From Mojavia pulchra JT2-VF2 (GTDB lineage Bacteria; Cyanobacteriota; Cyanobacteriia; Cyanobacteriales; Nostocaceae): a stretch of 64,000 nucleotides of DNA. The notes beneath the pieces are model-generated. The model was not told the DNA's origin, did no database searches, and saw only the letters and a list, made by a program, of their open reading frames with translations. The stretch covers positions 186,001 through 250,000 of the forward strand of contig JAHHHN010000008.1 in the NCBI GenBank assembly GCA_019359325.1, given 5' to 3'. Positions 52,622 through 61,996 of this stretch are shown piece after piece. The stretch's first letter is position 1. Each line of letters starts with the position of its first letter. A program made the position numbers and the translations under genes.

Positions 52622-52713
52622 GGAGAGGTGGCTGAGTGGTCGAAAGCGGCAGATTGCTAATCTGTTGTACGGCAGGCAACTCCGTACCGAGGGTTCGAAT
52701 CCCTCCCTCTCCG
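52622..52713 (+). tRNA. tRNA-Ser (GCT)
   Basis: 92 bases with a 7-bp acceptor stem (GGAGAGG/CCTCTCC), discriminator G, the long variable arm of tRNA-Ser, anticodon loop TTGCTAA giving GCT, and T-loop TTCGAAT. No encoded CCA; a T-run follows. Confidence 0.96.
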
Positions 52714-52999
52714 TTTTTCAAAGCATTTAGCTAAGTGATGAATAATGGAAAGTAGATCTCATCACTGACGAAAACTAACCTTTTTACAATTGTTTCTACA
52801 ATTGTGGATAAAGAATTTGTATACCCCTTTAAAAAATAGGTCTTTAGGTATAGGTATTAATATAGAGGCTTGTACATCTATATCTTCAGCAGGATGCTAT
52901 TATTTATCCTTTGGAGTCTGTATAAGATCAACCTAACCTGAAAATCTAGTTTGAGTCTTACTTTCAGGCTCCTGAAGATTAGAGGAGCGAAAGTAATTT

Positions 53000-54316
53000 A
53001 TGCAAAGAATTAGTACAGCCTTAGCCCTCAGTGTGGCTACCCTAGCAACAGGGGTCTTTTTAGGCGCTTGCAGTGATACTACTACAACCAATACCACAGG
53101 TAGCACTGGAGTTTCTGCGGCCCCAGCAGCAAACACAACTAGCAGTGCCAAGGGGTTAAAAATTGGTTCCCTACTTCCAACAACTGGCGACTTGGCTTCC
53201 ATCGGACAGCAGATGGTGGGTTCAGTTCCCTTGCTCGTTGAGACAGTCAATGCCTGTGGCGGAGTCAATGGTGAACCAGTAACTTTAGTGCCAGTAGACG
53301 ATCAAACCGATCCCAAAGCAGGTGCAGCTGGTATGACCAAACTGGCAACTCTGGATAAGGTTGCTGGTGTAGTAGGTTCCTTTGCTAGCAGTGTTTCTAC
53401 TGCCGCCGTCTCAGTAGCCACACCTAATAAAGTAATGCTGGTTTCCCCTGGTAGCACCAGCCCTGTATTTACCGAAAAAGCCCAAAAAGGTGACTTTAAT
53501 GGCTTTTGGGCCCGTACTGCTCCCCCCGATACCTACCAAGCACTAGCTTTAGCCCAACTTGCTAATAAAAAAGGATTTAAGCGAGTTTCTACAGTTGTAA
53601 TTAATAACGACTATGGCGTTGGTTTTGAAAAAGCATTTGTACAAACTTTTGAAAAATTGGGTGGAACTGTAGTTAATAAAAACAGACCTGTCCGCTACGA
53701 CCCCAAAGCTCAGACATTTGACACCGAAGCCGCTGCTGCTTTTGCTGGTAAACCAGATGCAGTACTGGCGGTGCTATATGCCGAGACTGGCAGTTTGTTC
53801 CTCAAAGCTGCCTATCAACAAGGCTTAACTAAGGGAGTGCAAATTCTACTTACCGATGGCGTGAAAGCACCTACTTTTCCTGAGCAAGTTGGCAAAGGTA
53901 GCGACGGCAAATATATTTTAACCGGAGCGATCGGTACAGTCCCTGGTTCTGATGGTAAGGCTTTAGAAGGTTTCAATAAGCTGTGGAAAGAGAAAAAGGG
54001 CGGTTCACCTGGTGAATATGCACCTCAAGCTTGGGACGCAGCTGCACTGCTGGTATTAGCTGCACAAGCCGCTAAGGAAAATACAGGCGTTGGCATTGCC
54101 AACAAAATTCGTGAAGTTTCCAGTGGGACTGGTACAGAAGTTACCGATGTCTGTGAGGGGTTGAAGTTACTTAAAGAAGGTAAAAAAATTAACTACCAAG
54201 GAGCCAGCGGTAACGTAGACGTTGACGCAAATGGCGATGTTGTGGGTGTCTACGATGTCTGGACGGTAGGAGAAGATGGACAAATCAAGGTGATTGACAA
54301 AGTTAGCCCCAAGTAG
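53000..54316 (+). CDS. natB: N-I transporter amino-acid-binding protein NatB
   Basis: Periplasmic binding protein of the branched-chain/hydrophobic amino-acid type (Peripla_BP_6), feeding the N-I neutral amino-acid importer. Signal peptide with lipobox ending at Cys24 (FLGAC), then a Thr/Ser/Ala-rich linker, then the fold from ~52 (LKIGSLLPTTGDLASIGQQM) with DDQTDPKAGAAG and VVINNDYGVGFEKAF. In Anabaena natB follows crtP-crtB, as here, with a tRNA between. Its permeases and ATPases are encoded elsewhere. GAGGAG precedes the ATG. Confidence 0.85.
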   Translation: MQRISTALALSVATLATGVFLGACSDTTTTNTTGSTGVSAAPAANTTSSAKGLKIGSLLPTTGDLASIGQQMVGSVPLLVETVNACGGVNGEPVTLVPVDDQTDPKAGAAGMTKLATLDKVAGVVGSFASSVSTAAVSVATPNKVMLVSPGSTSPVFTEKAQKGDFNGFWARTAPPDTYQALALAQLANKKGFKRVSTVVINNDYGVGFEKAFVQTFEKLGGTVVNKNRPVRYDPKAQTFDTEAAAAFAGKPDAVLAVLYAETGSLFLKAAYQQGLTKGVQILLTDGVKAPTFPEQVGKGSDGKYILTGAIGTVPGSDGKALEGFNKLWKEKKGGSPGEYAPQAWDAAALLVLAAQAAKENTGVGIANKIREVSSGTGTEVTDVCEGLKLLKEGKKINYQGASGNVDVDANGDVVGVYDVWTVGEDGQIKVIDKVSPK

Positions 54317-54416
54317 GGACTAAGGGCTGGGGCTGGGGATTGGGGACTGGGAGACACGGGGACAAGGAGAGAAATTGTTACTTAGCACTCAGCACTTCAT
54401 TACTCCGCACTTAGCT
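54317..54416. repeat. Low-complexity repeat downstream of natB
   Basis: GGGGCTGGGGATTGGGGACT units followed by CTTAGCACTCAGCACTTCAT units, both typical of dispersed repeats in this type of genome. Confidence 0.5.
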
Positions 54417-54440
54417 CCCCAGCCTATAACCTTTAAGTTT

Positions 54441-55274
54441 TTAGAAGCCAGTGAAGTTGTAACCGACTCCTACCAACAAACCAATATCGGTATTGTTAAA
54501 GAATCCGGCATTTACAGCAGCTGTAGCCGTAAATTGAGAATTGAGAGGGAAATCGACACCACCAGATACTAAAAAGGCTGCTTCAGAGTTATCGCCAGTT
54601 TTAAAGGCTGCACCTACTCCTACATAAGGCGCAATCGGTAACGGTTCGCTAAATGGATCTGCTACCTGTTGGAAAGAGAAGTCATAGGTAAGGGGAACTA
54701 AAATTACGGTGTTGTCTCCCAGTATTGCTGATGGCCGCACTGATAAAGCATTTGTTATCCCCACTTTGCTGATGATCGCAAAGTTCCCGTCAGCTAAACC
54801 TGAGTCACTACCACTCAAACCAATGTTGGCAGCAAGGCCAAGATAGCTTCTGCCACCACGGGTAGTTCTACCTAAATCAATATCCGCTTGCGCCACTTCG
54901 GGTGCAGATGGTTGTGAAGTAGGTTGTTGTGATGTAGCTTCTGAGTATTGGGAATCAAATGCCACAGATGAGGTTGCTACTGTACCTGGAATAGGTGTAA
55001 CTATTCGACTAGCAGTTTCCTGGTGAGCAGCGTTAGGGAACTGCTTCTCTAGTGTCGAATATTGATTTATTCCACCAGGAAGGTTTTGGCTGGTAGCCTC
55101 TACTTCAGTACTTAATTGATTGGGAGACACTACAGTTGCAGAAGTTTCGCTGATCTGCTGATTGCTTGAGGTATCTACTGTTTGGGCAACAGCGGAGAAG
55201 CCATTACCTAGAACTGCTAGAGTTGCTAAAGTTGGCAGACAAAAAACTGCTTTACGAAGAAAAATAGTATTCAC
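54441..55274 (-). CDS. Putative outer-membrane beta-barrel protein
   Basis: Secreted protein with a signal peptide (FLRKAVFCLPTLATLAVLGN, cleavage after FSAVA), a ~110-residue Ser/Thr/Gln/Pro-rich region, then a C-terminal domain of alternating hydrophobic strands (RSYLGLAANIGLSGSDSGLA to GLLVGVGYNFTGF) ending in aromatic Phe, as in outer-membrane barrels. No named family recognised. I choose the GTG at 55272-55274: TTAGGAG lies 5 bases before it and the signal peptide then starts VNTIFLRK; the upstream frame adds 27 residues of poor quality. Confidence 0.7.
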   Translation of the reverse strand: MNTIFLRKAVFCLPTLATLAVLGNGFSAVAQTVDTSSNQQISETSATVVSPNQLSTEVEATSQNLPGGINQYSTLEKQFPNAAHQETASRIVTPIPGTVATSSVAFDSQYSEATSQQPTSQPSAPEVAQADIDLGRTTRGGRSYLGLAANIGLSGSDSGLADGNFAIISKVGITNALSVRPSAILGDNTVILVPLTYDFSFQQVADPFSEPLPIAPYVGVGAAFKTGDNSEAAFLVSGGVDFPLNSQFTATAAVNAGFFNNTDIGLLVGVGYNFTGF

Positions 55275-55654
55275 ATTCACTCCTAACAGAAAATTACCAC
55301 ACATAGATAAACGATTTTTTGTGTTGAGCAAGAAATCTTGGCAACACTCAACCATTTTTTAGCACGAAAAAATTAATTCTCACATCCTGTAATTGACGGA
55401 GTTCCTTAAGATTCCACACCAAAAATCTATACAAAATATCCTGAAGTTGATGGATGGCAATAATTTCAAAAAATAGCGTTATATTACTTGGTAATAATAA
55501 AAAGCCTCTATATCTAACGTAGCCTGAGTAGTCGCGCAAAAACAAAGCCCTGGCTTCAGCCTAGATAAATATCGCTTTTTAACGCTGATGTTTTGAATTT
55601 AGGGAACTAACTGATTTCTGCAAGCCTCAGGAGAAAATATAACTTCAGTTAGCG
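55275..55654. other. Intergenic region, no gene seen
   Basis: Between the serine hydrolase stop and the beta-barrel gene start. It contains the latter's promoter. I see no other supported feature. Confidence 0.4.
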
Positions 55655-56593
55655 TTAGAGGCTACCAACTGCTTCAGTAACTAGCTTTGAAATCAAGGGC
55701 AAAATATCCCTATTTTTAGCATTTGCTTTGCCTTCAGTAAATACCACTAAAAGGTAGGGATGTTGATCTGGTATTTCAATGTATGCTGCATCATGGCGCA
55801 CTTGACTTGTCCAACCTGCTTTTGACCAAAGTTGGGCATTTTGGGGAAGTCCACCGCCCAAAAAGCCTGTTACCTGATCTTCTTCTACATCAGTGGGCAA
55901 ATCATCAGGGTTGAGGCTACGTTTGAGCAAAGCCATCATTTGTTGCGATCGCCCACTCGAAACTGCCACCCCACCAACAATACTATGTAATAATCTAGCG
56001 ATCGCATTGGTCGTCAGCATATTGCGATTGTCTAGCATTTCCCCATAAAACGCCCTCTCCCTACCATAAGGGCCATCACCCCAAGCCTTTTGACAGGCGT
56101 TAATCGTCTCCATTTCTTCCCAGCCTAAAGACTGATAATAGCGGTTAACAATATGGCGTTGAAACTTCCAGGTTTCAAATGGCCCTGGCGGTAACTCTGG
56201 CCCTGAGGTGGTTCCACTGAGAACATCCATAACCAAGCTAGTAGCATCATTGCTGGAGTCCACAATCATATCGCGTATGGCTCTCTCCAACTCCTTAGAA
56301 GTTTGAGTCATGCCTTTTTCTAGCCATTCGTGGATTGCCACTAGATAAAATAATTTCACTACACTCGCAGGATAAATCCGCTCAACACCACGATAAGTAA
56401 AACCACGGACAGCATGGTTCCAAAAAGCATTGGGAGTTAAAGCACCACCAGTATTTACTAGTACAGGCGGATCGTAGACAATCCAAGTCAGAGCAATTTG
56501 ATTACGGGCTAAGGTAGGAAATTCTGCCCAAGTTGCCTTTAATATGTCTGATCCAAGTTTTTCGAGTTGTTCGTCTTTGTGAAAGAAAATCAT
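55655..56593 (-). CDS. Serine hydrolase of the class A beta-lactamase fold
   Basis: Penicillin-binding/beta-lactamase-like serine hydrolase. Catalytic elements: Ser-x-x-Lys in PASVVKLF, an SxN motif in VDSSNDATS, and KAG (for KTG) in SKAGWTSQVRHD. No signal peptide is visible, so unlike true beta-lactamases it appears cytosolic or uses an unrecognised route; resistance is not implied. Length is 312 aa. It is divergent from the NlpC/P60 endopeptidase gene 22 bases away, and the pair may share wall-recycling roles (inference). Confidence 0.82.
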   Translation of the reverse strand: MIFFHKDEQLEKLGSDILKATWAEFPTLARNQIALTWIVYDPPVLVNTGGALTPNAFWNHAVRGFTYRGVERIYPASVVKLFYLVAIHEWLEKGMTQTSKELERAIRDMIVDSSNDATSLVMDVLSGTTSGPELPPGPFETWKFQRHIVNRYYQSLGWEEMETINACQKAWGDGPYGRERAFYGEMLDNRNMLTTNAIARLLHSIVGGVAVSSGRSQQMMALLKRSLNPDDLPTDVEEDQVTGFLGGGLPQNAQLWSKAGWTSQVRHDAAYIEIPDQHPYLLVVFTEGKANAKNRDILPLISKLVTEAVGSL

Positions 56594-56615
56594 TGTTAGT
56601 TATTAACCTTGCAGA

Positions 56616-57344
56616 ATGGTCTCTAATCTAAAATCCCCAATTCAAAATCTCCAAGCGGCTGAGTACGATTGCCTCGCTGACCTCAACATATATGATTCTG
56701 CTGAATGTACGCGCTTGGCAACTCAAGCCTCAGTTGGGCGACATCTACGGGTAACATCAAATTATCAGGATGCGGCTGTTGAGGTGTATTTGTGTGAAGA
56801 TGATTACCCTGGTTGGTTATCCCTTGCTGATGTGAGTTTATTACAAAGAGCTACTTTACCTTATCGAGCTGCAATATTTTCTGAATCTGAAATTAAAAAA
56901 CTGCTACCGAAGGTAATCGCCTTCACGCACAAAGCGATGCAACAATCTAACTATTATCTTTGGGGTGGTACGGTCGGGCCAAATTACGACTGTTCTGGAT
57001 TGATGCAAGCTGCGTTTGTCTCGGTGGGTATTTGGTTACCTAGAGATGCCTATCAACAGGAAGCTTTTACTCAACCAATTGCGTTCCCGTTTCGGGTTGC
57101 CGAAGGCATCGCGCAATTAGAACCTGGAGATCTAATATTTTTTGGAACTCCCCAAAAAGCAACTCACGTAGGTTTGCATTTGGGAGATGGTTACTATATC
57201 CATAGTTCTGGAAAAGATAAAGGACGAAACGGTATTGGAATTGACCGCCTCACGGAACAGGGAGATGAGGTTAGTCGGTCATATTATCAGCAACTGCGCG
57301 GTGCTGGCAGAGTTGTGAAGAGTTACGAACCACAGAGACGCTGA
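56616..57344 (+). CDS. NlpC/P60 peptidoglycan endopeptidase with SH3b domain
   Basis: Cysteine peptidase cutting between gamma-D-Glu and the diamino acid of muropeptides; close relatives from Anabaena variabilis and Nostoc punctiforme have been solved structurally. An SH3b-like N-terminal domain (about 15-85) restricts substrate; the NlpC/P60 domain follows with catalytic Cys126 (NYDCSGLM), His184 (KATHVGLHLG) and His196 (YYIHSSG). Length is 242 aa, with no signal peptide, matching a cell-wall recycling role. Its last codons lie in an interspersed repeat. Confidence 0.92.
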   Translation: MVSNLKSPIQNLQAAEYDCLADLNIYDSAECTRLATQASVGRHLRVTSNYQDAAVEVYLCEDDYPGWLSLADVSLLQRATLPYRAAIFSESEIKKLLPKVIAFTHKAMQQSNYYLWGGTVGPNYDCSGLMQAAFVSVGIWLPRDAYQQEAFTQPIAFPFRVAEGIAQLEPGDLIFFGTPQKATHVGLHLGDGYYIHSSGKDKGRNGIGIDRLTEQGDEVSRSYYQQLRGAGRVVKSYEPQRR

Positions 57345-57355
57345 GGATGCGGAGG
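57328..57355. repeat. Interspersed repeat spanning a coding junction
   Basis: AACCACAGAGACGCTGAGGA and the following bases are a diverged, inverted copy of the 28-base repeat at 27226-27253 and 41567-41594 (20-21 of 28 matches). It encodes the last residues of the NlpC/P60 protein and the first of the GT2 protein. Confidence 0.5.
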
Positions 57356-58372
57356 AATATGAGGAGTGGGCTGGTTCCTGAAAAAACGGCTGGGGAAAAT
57401 GGGGCAATTGTATCAACTGTCCTAGATATTTCAGTGGTAGTACCGGTGCGTGATGAAGTGGAAAGTTTGCCGCTGTTGCTGGAGGCGATCGCTTCTACTA
57501 TTAGCGCCAGTCAGCTGAGTTACGAAATTATTTGTGTGGATGACGGTTCAACTGATGGTTCTGCCGAATTTCTCAAGCAACAAGCACAAACCCGCAGTGA
57601 TTTAAAAGCGGTGATTCTGCGGCGTAACTACGGCCAAACTGCGGCAATGTCAGCCGGGTTTAACCATGCTTTAGGTAAAGCGATCGTCACTTTAGATGCT
57701 GACTTACAAAATGACCCTGCTGATATACCCATATTATTGGCAAAACTGGAGGAAGGTTACGATTTGGTCAGTGGTTGGCGACATAAACGGCAAGATGCAG
57801 CACTGTCGCGGTTACTTCCTTCTAAAATTGCCAACTGGCTGATTGGCAACATCACTGGTGTGAAATTACATGACTATGGCTGTTCCCTAAAAGCCTATCG
57901 TGCAGAAGTGTTGGCCGATATGAATTTATATGGGGAACTGCATCGATTTTTACCTGCCCTAGCTTATATCGAAGGAGCAAGAATTACAGAAATACCCGTG
58001 CGTCACCATCCCCGGCGCTTTGGCCGAAGTAAGTATGGGTTATCGCGGACTTTCCGGGTAATGATGGATTTGTTAACCATTTCCTTTATGAAAAAGTTCC
58101 TCACACGCCCAATGCACGTTTTTGGGCTTTTGGGCTTATTTTCAATGGTTACAGGGACAATCATCGGAATTTACTTAACTTTTGTCAAATTAGTTTTAGG
58201 CGAGATGATTGGCAATCGCCCATTGCTGATTTTAGCGGTTCTGCTATTGGTAACCGGGGTGCAGCTATTTTCCTTTGGCCTTTTGGCAGAGTTATTGATG
58301 CGTACCTACCATGAATCCCAAGGAAGACCCATCTATCGAGTGCGGGAGGTGGTAGCTAAAAGTGTTAACTAA
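57347..58372 (+). CDS. Glycosyltransferase family 2, polyprenyl-phosphate type
   Basis: DPM1/GtrB/ArnC-like enzyme that transfers a sugar from a nucleotide donor to a polyprenyl phosphate. GT-A domain from ~28: VVPVRDEVESL, VDDGSTDGS, LDADLQNDP, then RHHPRRFGRSKYG; two C-terminal membrane segments (about 252-280 and 290-315). The N-terminal ~25 residues are variable and repeat-derived; an ATG at 57359 with GGAGG 3 bases before it, or an internal GTG, could be the true start. It follows the NlpC/P60 gene by 2 bases, so co-transcription is likely. Confidence 0.88.
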   Translation: MRRNMRSGLVPEKTAGENGAIVSTVLDISVVVPVRDEVESLPLLLEAIASTISASQLSYEIICVDDGSTDGSAEFLKQQAQTRSDLKAVILRRNYGQTAAMSAGFNHALGKAIVTLDADLQNDPADIPILLAKLEEGYDLVSGWRHKRQDAALSRLLPSKIANWLIGNITGVKLHDYGCSLKAYRAEVLADMNLYGELHRFLPALAYIEGARITEIPVRHHPRRFGRSKYGLSRTFRVMMDLLTISFMKKFLTRPMHVFGLLGLFSMVTGTIIGIYLTFVKLVLGEMIGNRPLLILAVLLLVTGVQLFSFGLLAELLMRTYHESQGRPIYRVREVVAKSVN

Positions 58373-58417
58373 CGTAACAATAGGAATAAAACACATTAGT
58401 CTTCAATTGCATCAGCC

Positions 58418-59650
58418 TTGAAAGTCCTTCACTTCTTTGGTTCCCAACTACGACGTAACCTGCTGGCGTTATTCACAGCAGGTTTATTATTCTGGTCTAG
58501 TTTAGGTTCTCTATTACCAACGCTACCGCTCTACATGGAAGAGTTGGGTGCAACCAACCAACAAATTGGAATTGTGCTAGGCAGTTTTGCAATTGGTATG
58601 TTGCTATTTCGTTCTTTATTTGGGCGGTTGGCAGATAACCGAGGACGTAAAATTGTCTTGCTGATCGGGATGCTGGTCAATGCGATCGCACCGCTTGGTT
58701 ACTTAGTAGCCAAATCAATTCCTGAGTTAATCGTGCTGCGTGCCTTTCATGGTATCAGTATCGCTGCTTTTACCACAGGTTATTTAGCACTGGTAGCAGA
58801 CTTGGCCCCAGAAAAAAATCGTGGTGAAATCATTGGCTATATGAGTTTGGTAACTCCGATTGGTGCAGCCATTGGGCCAGCATTAGGAGGATATTTACAA
58901 GCTGCGACTGGTTACACGCTGTTATTTTTGTTAGCTGCGGGATTGGCTGGGGTCGGTTTATTGTGTCTTGTCCCGATTGTCAATCCACCAATCCAAAAGC
59001 AGCACCGAGTTAACAGTAACGATCGCAAATTTTGGCAACTGTTATTTAGTCCGAGAGTGAGAGTTCTAGCAACAGTCATGTTACTGATTGGCTTGGTTTT
59101 TGGGACTTTGCACACCTTTGTGCCTTTATTTATCAAATCTGCTCAGGTAAATTTAAACCCAGGCTTGTTTTATACAGTTGGCGCACTTGCTAGTTTTAGC
59201 GTCCGATTTTTCAGTGGTAAAGCTAGCGATCGCTACGGTCGAGGTTTGTTTATTACCCTCAGCCTCGTGATTTATGCTGTATCCATGATTTTGCTATGGA
59301 AAGCTAACAGCGCGAATATTTTCTTAATAGCAGGATTTTTGGAGGGGGCTGGTTCTGGTATCCTGATGCCGATGGTTTCTACAGTGGTTGCGGATCGGGC
59401 ACTGCCGCAAGAAAGGGGACGAGTATTTTCTATCTGTATTATGGGTTTAGATGTAGGAATTGTGATCGCTGGCCCTGTTCTGGGTTCTGTAGCTGAACAA
59501 GTCGGCTACCGTAATATGTTTGCTTACTGCGCTGGTTTAACTGTTCTGGCACTGCTGATTTTCCTGACTCAGTGCAGCAGAAACCTGTCAGATTCTCTGC
59601 GTTTTGCTCTTGGCCGTGGGCGAGATGCTTATGCCCTAAATAAATCTTGA
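58418..59650 (+). CDS. MFS transporter
   Basis: Drug/proton antiporter-like major facilitator with about 12 membrane segments and the loop 2-3 motif GRLADNRGRKIVL (about 68-80). The second half repeats the pattern (FSGKASDRYGRGLF). Substrate unknown. The start is TTG at 58418 (product KVLHFFGSQLRR...); no better upstream codon is seen. Length is 410 aa. It follows GT2 by 45 bases. Confidence 0.87.
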   Translation: MKVLHFFGSQLRRNLLALFTAGLLFWSSLGSLLPTLPLYMEELGATNQQIGIVLGSFAIGMLLFRSLFGRLADNRGRKIVLLIGMLVNAIAPLGYLVAKSIPELIVLRAFHGISIAAFTTGYLALVADLAPEKNRGEIIGYMSLVTPIGAAIGPALGGYLQAATGYTLLFLLAAGLAGVGLLCLVPIVNPPIQKQHRVNSNDRKFWQLLFSPRVRVLATVMLLIGLVFGTLHTFVPLFIKSAQVNLNPGLFYTVGALASFSVRFFSGKASDRYGRGLFITLSLVIYAVSMILLWKANSANIFLIAGFLEGAGSGILMPMVSTVVADRALPQERGRVFSICIMGLDVGIVIAGPVLGSVAEQVGYRNMFAYCAGLTVLALLIFLTQCSRNLSDSLRFALGRGRDAYALNKS

Positions 59651-59695
59651 TATTGAGAGATACAATTATTTATATCTCTCAATATTCTTCATTAA

Positions 59696-59769
59696 CGGGC
59701 GAGGAGGGATTCGAACCCCCGACACCGTGGTCCGTAGCCACGTGCTCTAGTCCACTGAGCTACACGCCC
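59696..59769 (-). tRNA. tRNA-Arg (ACG)
   Basis: 74 bases. Acceptor GGGCGTG/CTCGCCC with one T-T mismatch at position 6-67, discriminator G. The anticodon loop CTACGGA gives ACG. T-loop TTCGAAT. No encoded CCA. Confidence 0.94.
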
Positions 59770-59803
59770 TTACAAGAAAATTATATTAACACGTTATCTC
59801 AAA

Positions 59804-60313
59804 ATGATGCAAGACAATTTTCAATCTAATTCTGCCAACTTAACTCATCTAGATCGGCAAGGACAGGCCCAAATGGTGGATGTGTCTGAGAAAGCCGCCA
59901 CGATTCGCCAAGCTGTAGCCGCCGCACAGGTGCGAATGCTACCAGAAACCTTCGCTGCTATTCAAGCCGGAAATGCCCCAAAAGGTGATGTGTTAGGAAC
60001 TGCTAGAATAGCTGGGATTATGGCAGCTAAACAGACAGCTTCTTTAATTCCTCTATGTCATCCCCTACCATTGCAAAAAGTTGAAGTCGAGGTAATACCC
60101 GAACCGCAACTACCCGGCTATCAAATTCAGGCCACCGTCAAAACCAAAGCCGAAACTGGTGTAGAGATGGAAGTCTTAACCGCCGTTTCTATTGCGGCTC
60201 TTACTCTTTACGATATGGCAAAAGCTTTGGAAAAGTCGATTCAAATTGAATCGATTCGGTTAATTAGTAAAACTGGCGGGAAATCAGGAGATTATTCCCC
60301 GCCTGAACTATAG
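59804..60313 (+). CDS. moaC: Cyclic pyranopterin monophosphate synthase MoaC
   Basis: Second enzyme of molybdenum cofactor synthesis, acting after MoaA. Typical blocks: [57 protein letters not shown], and [20 protein letters not shown] with the end KTGGKSGDY. Two ATGs in tandem open the gene. The first ~13 residues are variable. Length is 169 aa. It supports nitrate assimilation indirectly (nitrate reductase needs the cofactor). Confidence 0.96.
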   Translation: MMQDNFQSNSANLTHLDRQGQAQMVDVSEKAATIRQAVAAAQVRMLPETFAAIQAGNAPKGDVLGTARIAGIMAAKQTASLIPLCHPLPLQKVEVEVIPEPQLPGYQIQATVKTKAETGVEMEVLTAVSIAALTLYDMAKALEKSIQIESIRLISKTGGKSGDYSPPEL

Positions 60314-60314
60314 C

Positions 60315-60512
60315 CTACTCAAGCTCGCCTATGGCTTCGCTGAGCTCGGTTGGGCTTTCAAATTCTTCATCTTCGGGTAATTGCTCTAAGATTGATAGCA
60401 CTTCCTCATCAGCGCCTTGCTCTTGAGCGTGTTGAATCAATTCTTCTGTGGTAGCGGGATAGTCAACACCTTTCAAGTATTTTTGTACTGAAATTGGGTT
60501 AGCTTTAGCCAT
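60315..60512 (-). CDS. DUF2795 domain-containing protein
   Basis: Small acidic protein (65 aa). N-terminal SVQKYLKGVDYPATTEELIQ and the HAQEQGADEEVLSILEQLPE segment are the DUF2795 signature; function unknown. I choose the ATG at 60510-60512 because GGAGG lies 8 bases upstream, rather than the start 5 codons earlier. It is convergent with moaC, separated by one base. Confidence 0.85.
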   Translation of the reverse strand: MAKANPISVQKYLKGVDYPATTEELIQHAQEQGADEEVLSILEQLPEDEEFESPTELSEAIGELE

Positions 60513-61246
60513 TTTATCCACCTCCAAAGTTCATTTCGATTTTCACAAGTGGATTTCTTGAATCCCTCGATCAAACAGAGGAAACATTTTTAACTTATAA
60601 ATATTTAGAGTCAGCCAATCGATTGATGTAACAATTTTTATATTAGATACTTTCTAATAATCAAAAATTCATTTTCAAAATCTATTTTTAACAACCTTTG
60701 TAATTTATTTACTATTAAATAATGGCAGAAACCAATTTATAGATCAGCAATAGTTTGTTAACTAACAATATTAAAATAATCTGGAATTTTAAGTTTTAAG
60801 TAAAACTAATCAGTTACTCAATGTTATAGTATCTGATTTAAATACTGTCACAACTGTCACAGATAAAAAGATTTAAAAAAGACGAGATTTATTAGACCAC
60901 ACTGATAACTGTGAATTGGGATTAAGGCCATGTCCTCTCTATATAGTGATGGATTTGGAGCAGGACGCGTATATAAATTTACTGGTGCAATTCCTATGAA
61001 TCTGTTGCGATCGCCAATTTATCAAGCATGGGAGCGATCGCACCTTCAAGGAGCGAACCCCTGCGCGCTACAAGCCGAAAAACTATCAAGTTTAGATGCA
61101 GAGCGTTTTGTAGAGCAAGATAGTCATCTGATCAATGCTGTTCAGTGTCAAGGAAAATTTATTTGCCGTATTGTCTGGACTAATAGTAACTACAGCCCTA
61201 ACAATCTTAGAATAATTAAGTGTGTTGAAATTTGTAACAAATATTT
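60513..61246. other. Intergenic region with a doubtful frame
   Basis: AT-rich up to about 60900, including a tandem ACTGTCACA (60844-60852 and 60853-60861) and then a stretch with several HIP1 sites. An open frame from 60930 runs into the next gene in another phase and is not convincing. Confidence 0.4.
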
Positions 61247-61504
61247 ATGCCTCCTCGTTGGCCTACCAAACCCGATCGCAAAGACCCAGCTTACCGCAAG
61301 ATAGATGACCGAATGAATTTTGCCTTGCACGTGGCGATCGCAGCTACGATTAATTCTGGGCTGTGGTTTTTCCATAATCTGAAAGCAGCTACCTGGGAGT
61401 GGCTGCCTTGGTTGACAGTAAGCTGGATAGTATTACTGTTGGTGCATTTTATTTATATTGCCGCGATCGCCAATTACTCCGAGACGCCACCCGAATCCAC
61501 CTGA
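61247..61504 (+). CDS. 2TM domain-containing small membrane protein
   Basis: 85 aa; hydrophilic start (MPPRWPTKPDRKDPAYRKID) then two membrane segments (about 26-45 and 56-76) with an LKAATWEWLPW loop between, as in the 2TM domain family (pfam13239-like). Function unknown. No strong ribosome site; the preceding TTGTAACAAATATTT is AT-rich. Confidence 0.75.
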   Translation: MPPRWPTKPDRKDPAYRKIDDRMNFALHVAIAATINSGLWFFHNLKAATWEWLPWLTVSWIVLLLVHFIYIAAIANYSETPPEST

Positions 61505-61624
61505 AGAGGGACTACTAATGCTGGGGCGATTGTAACCTGGGGCTGTAGAGTTAGCCTAGCTAATTGAGCCATAATGTTAAATAGCCTGAGAGTTCGCGCT
61601 CTTTGTTGATATAGGGTTATTTTT

Positions 61625-61933
61625 ATGGCTAAGACTAACACCACAGAATTACTGGAAGCCCTAGCAGCTGAAATAGGCGAAAACGTCTATATAGACATTG
61701 CTAAGTGGCATCTTTATTTATCTGATGCCAAGCTGCATACAGTCGTTGCTGAAAAAGTTTATCCTTTGATAAGTTCTAATGGTGTAACTGAAGACCGAGT
61801 TATAGAACTTTTGGAATCTATTCCAGTAAAGATTGGTGGTGGGAGAAAAGAACTTCCTTTAATCGATTTACTACCTCTGCAATGTCAGGTTAATCTGGTA
61901 GATATTTTAGAGAAATATCAAAGCCAAATTTAA
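61625..61933 (+). CDS. DUF3181 family protein
   Basis: Small cyanobacterial protein (102 aa) of unknown function. The pattern ELLEALAAEIGENVYIDIAK, WHLYLSDAKLHTVVAEKVYP and SIPVKIGGGRKELPLIDLLP is a recognisable family signature. Soluble. It opens a run of three tiny genes in the same direction. Confidence 0.82.
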   Translation: MAKTNTTELLEALAAEIGENVYIDIAKWHLYLSDAKLHTVVAEKVYPLISSNGVTEDRVIELLESIPVKIGGGRKELPLIDLLPLQCQVNLVDILEKYQSQI

Positions 61934-61996
61934 TTTCTCCACTTTAAAGTATTCAAAATTGCTTTTTGGGCGATGTTCTTTTAGGAGGTCAATAAC

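Noticed and set aside
52933-53268. 111-codon minus-strand frame over the natB start
   Set aside because: Antisense shadow of the natB signal peptide and linker; no independent support.
54317-54416. Possible CRISPR-like repetition
   Set aside because: The units are short, adjacent and degenerate with no unique spacers of constant length. The same holds for all STRR tracts; no CRISPR array or cas gene is seen in the window.
55655-56593. Antibiotic resistance beta-lactamase
   Set aside because: The fold motifs are present, but there is no signal peptide, KTG is KAG, and the neighbour is a wall-recycling endopeptidase. A generic serine hydrolase is the safer call.
60930-61304. Open frame of 124 codons on the plus strand
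   Set aside because: It overlaps the better-supported 2TM gene in another phase, contains several HIP1 palindromes, shows no family features and changes character along its length.
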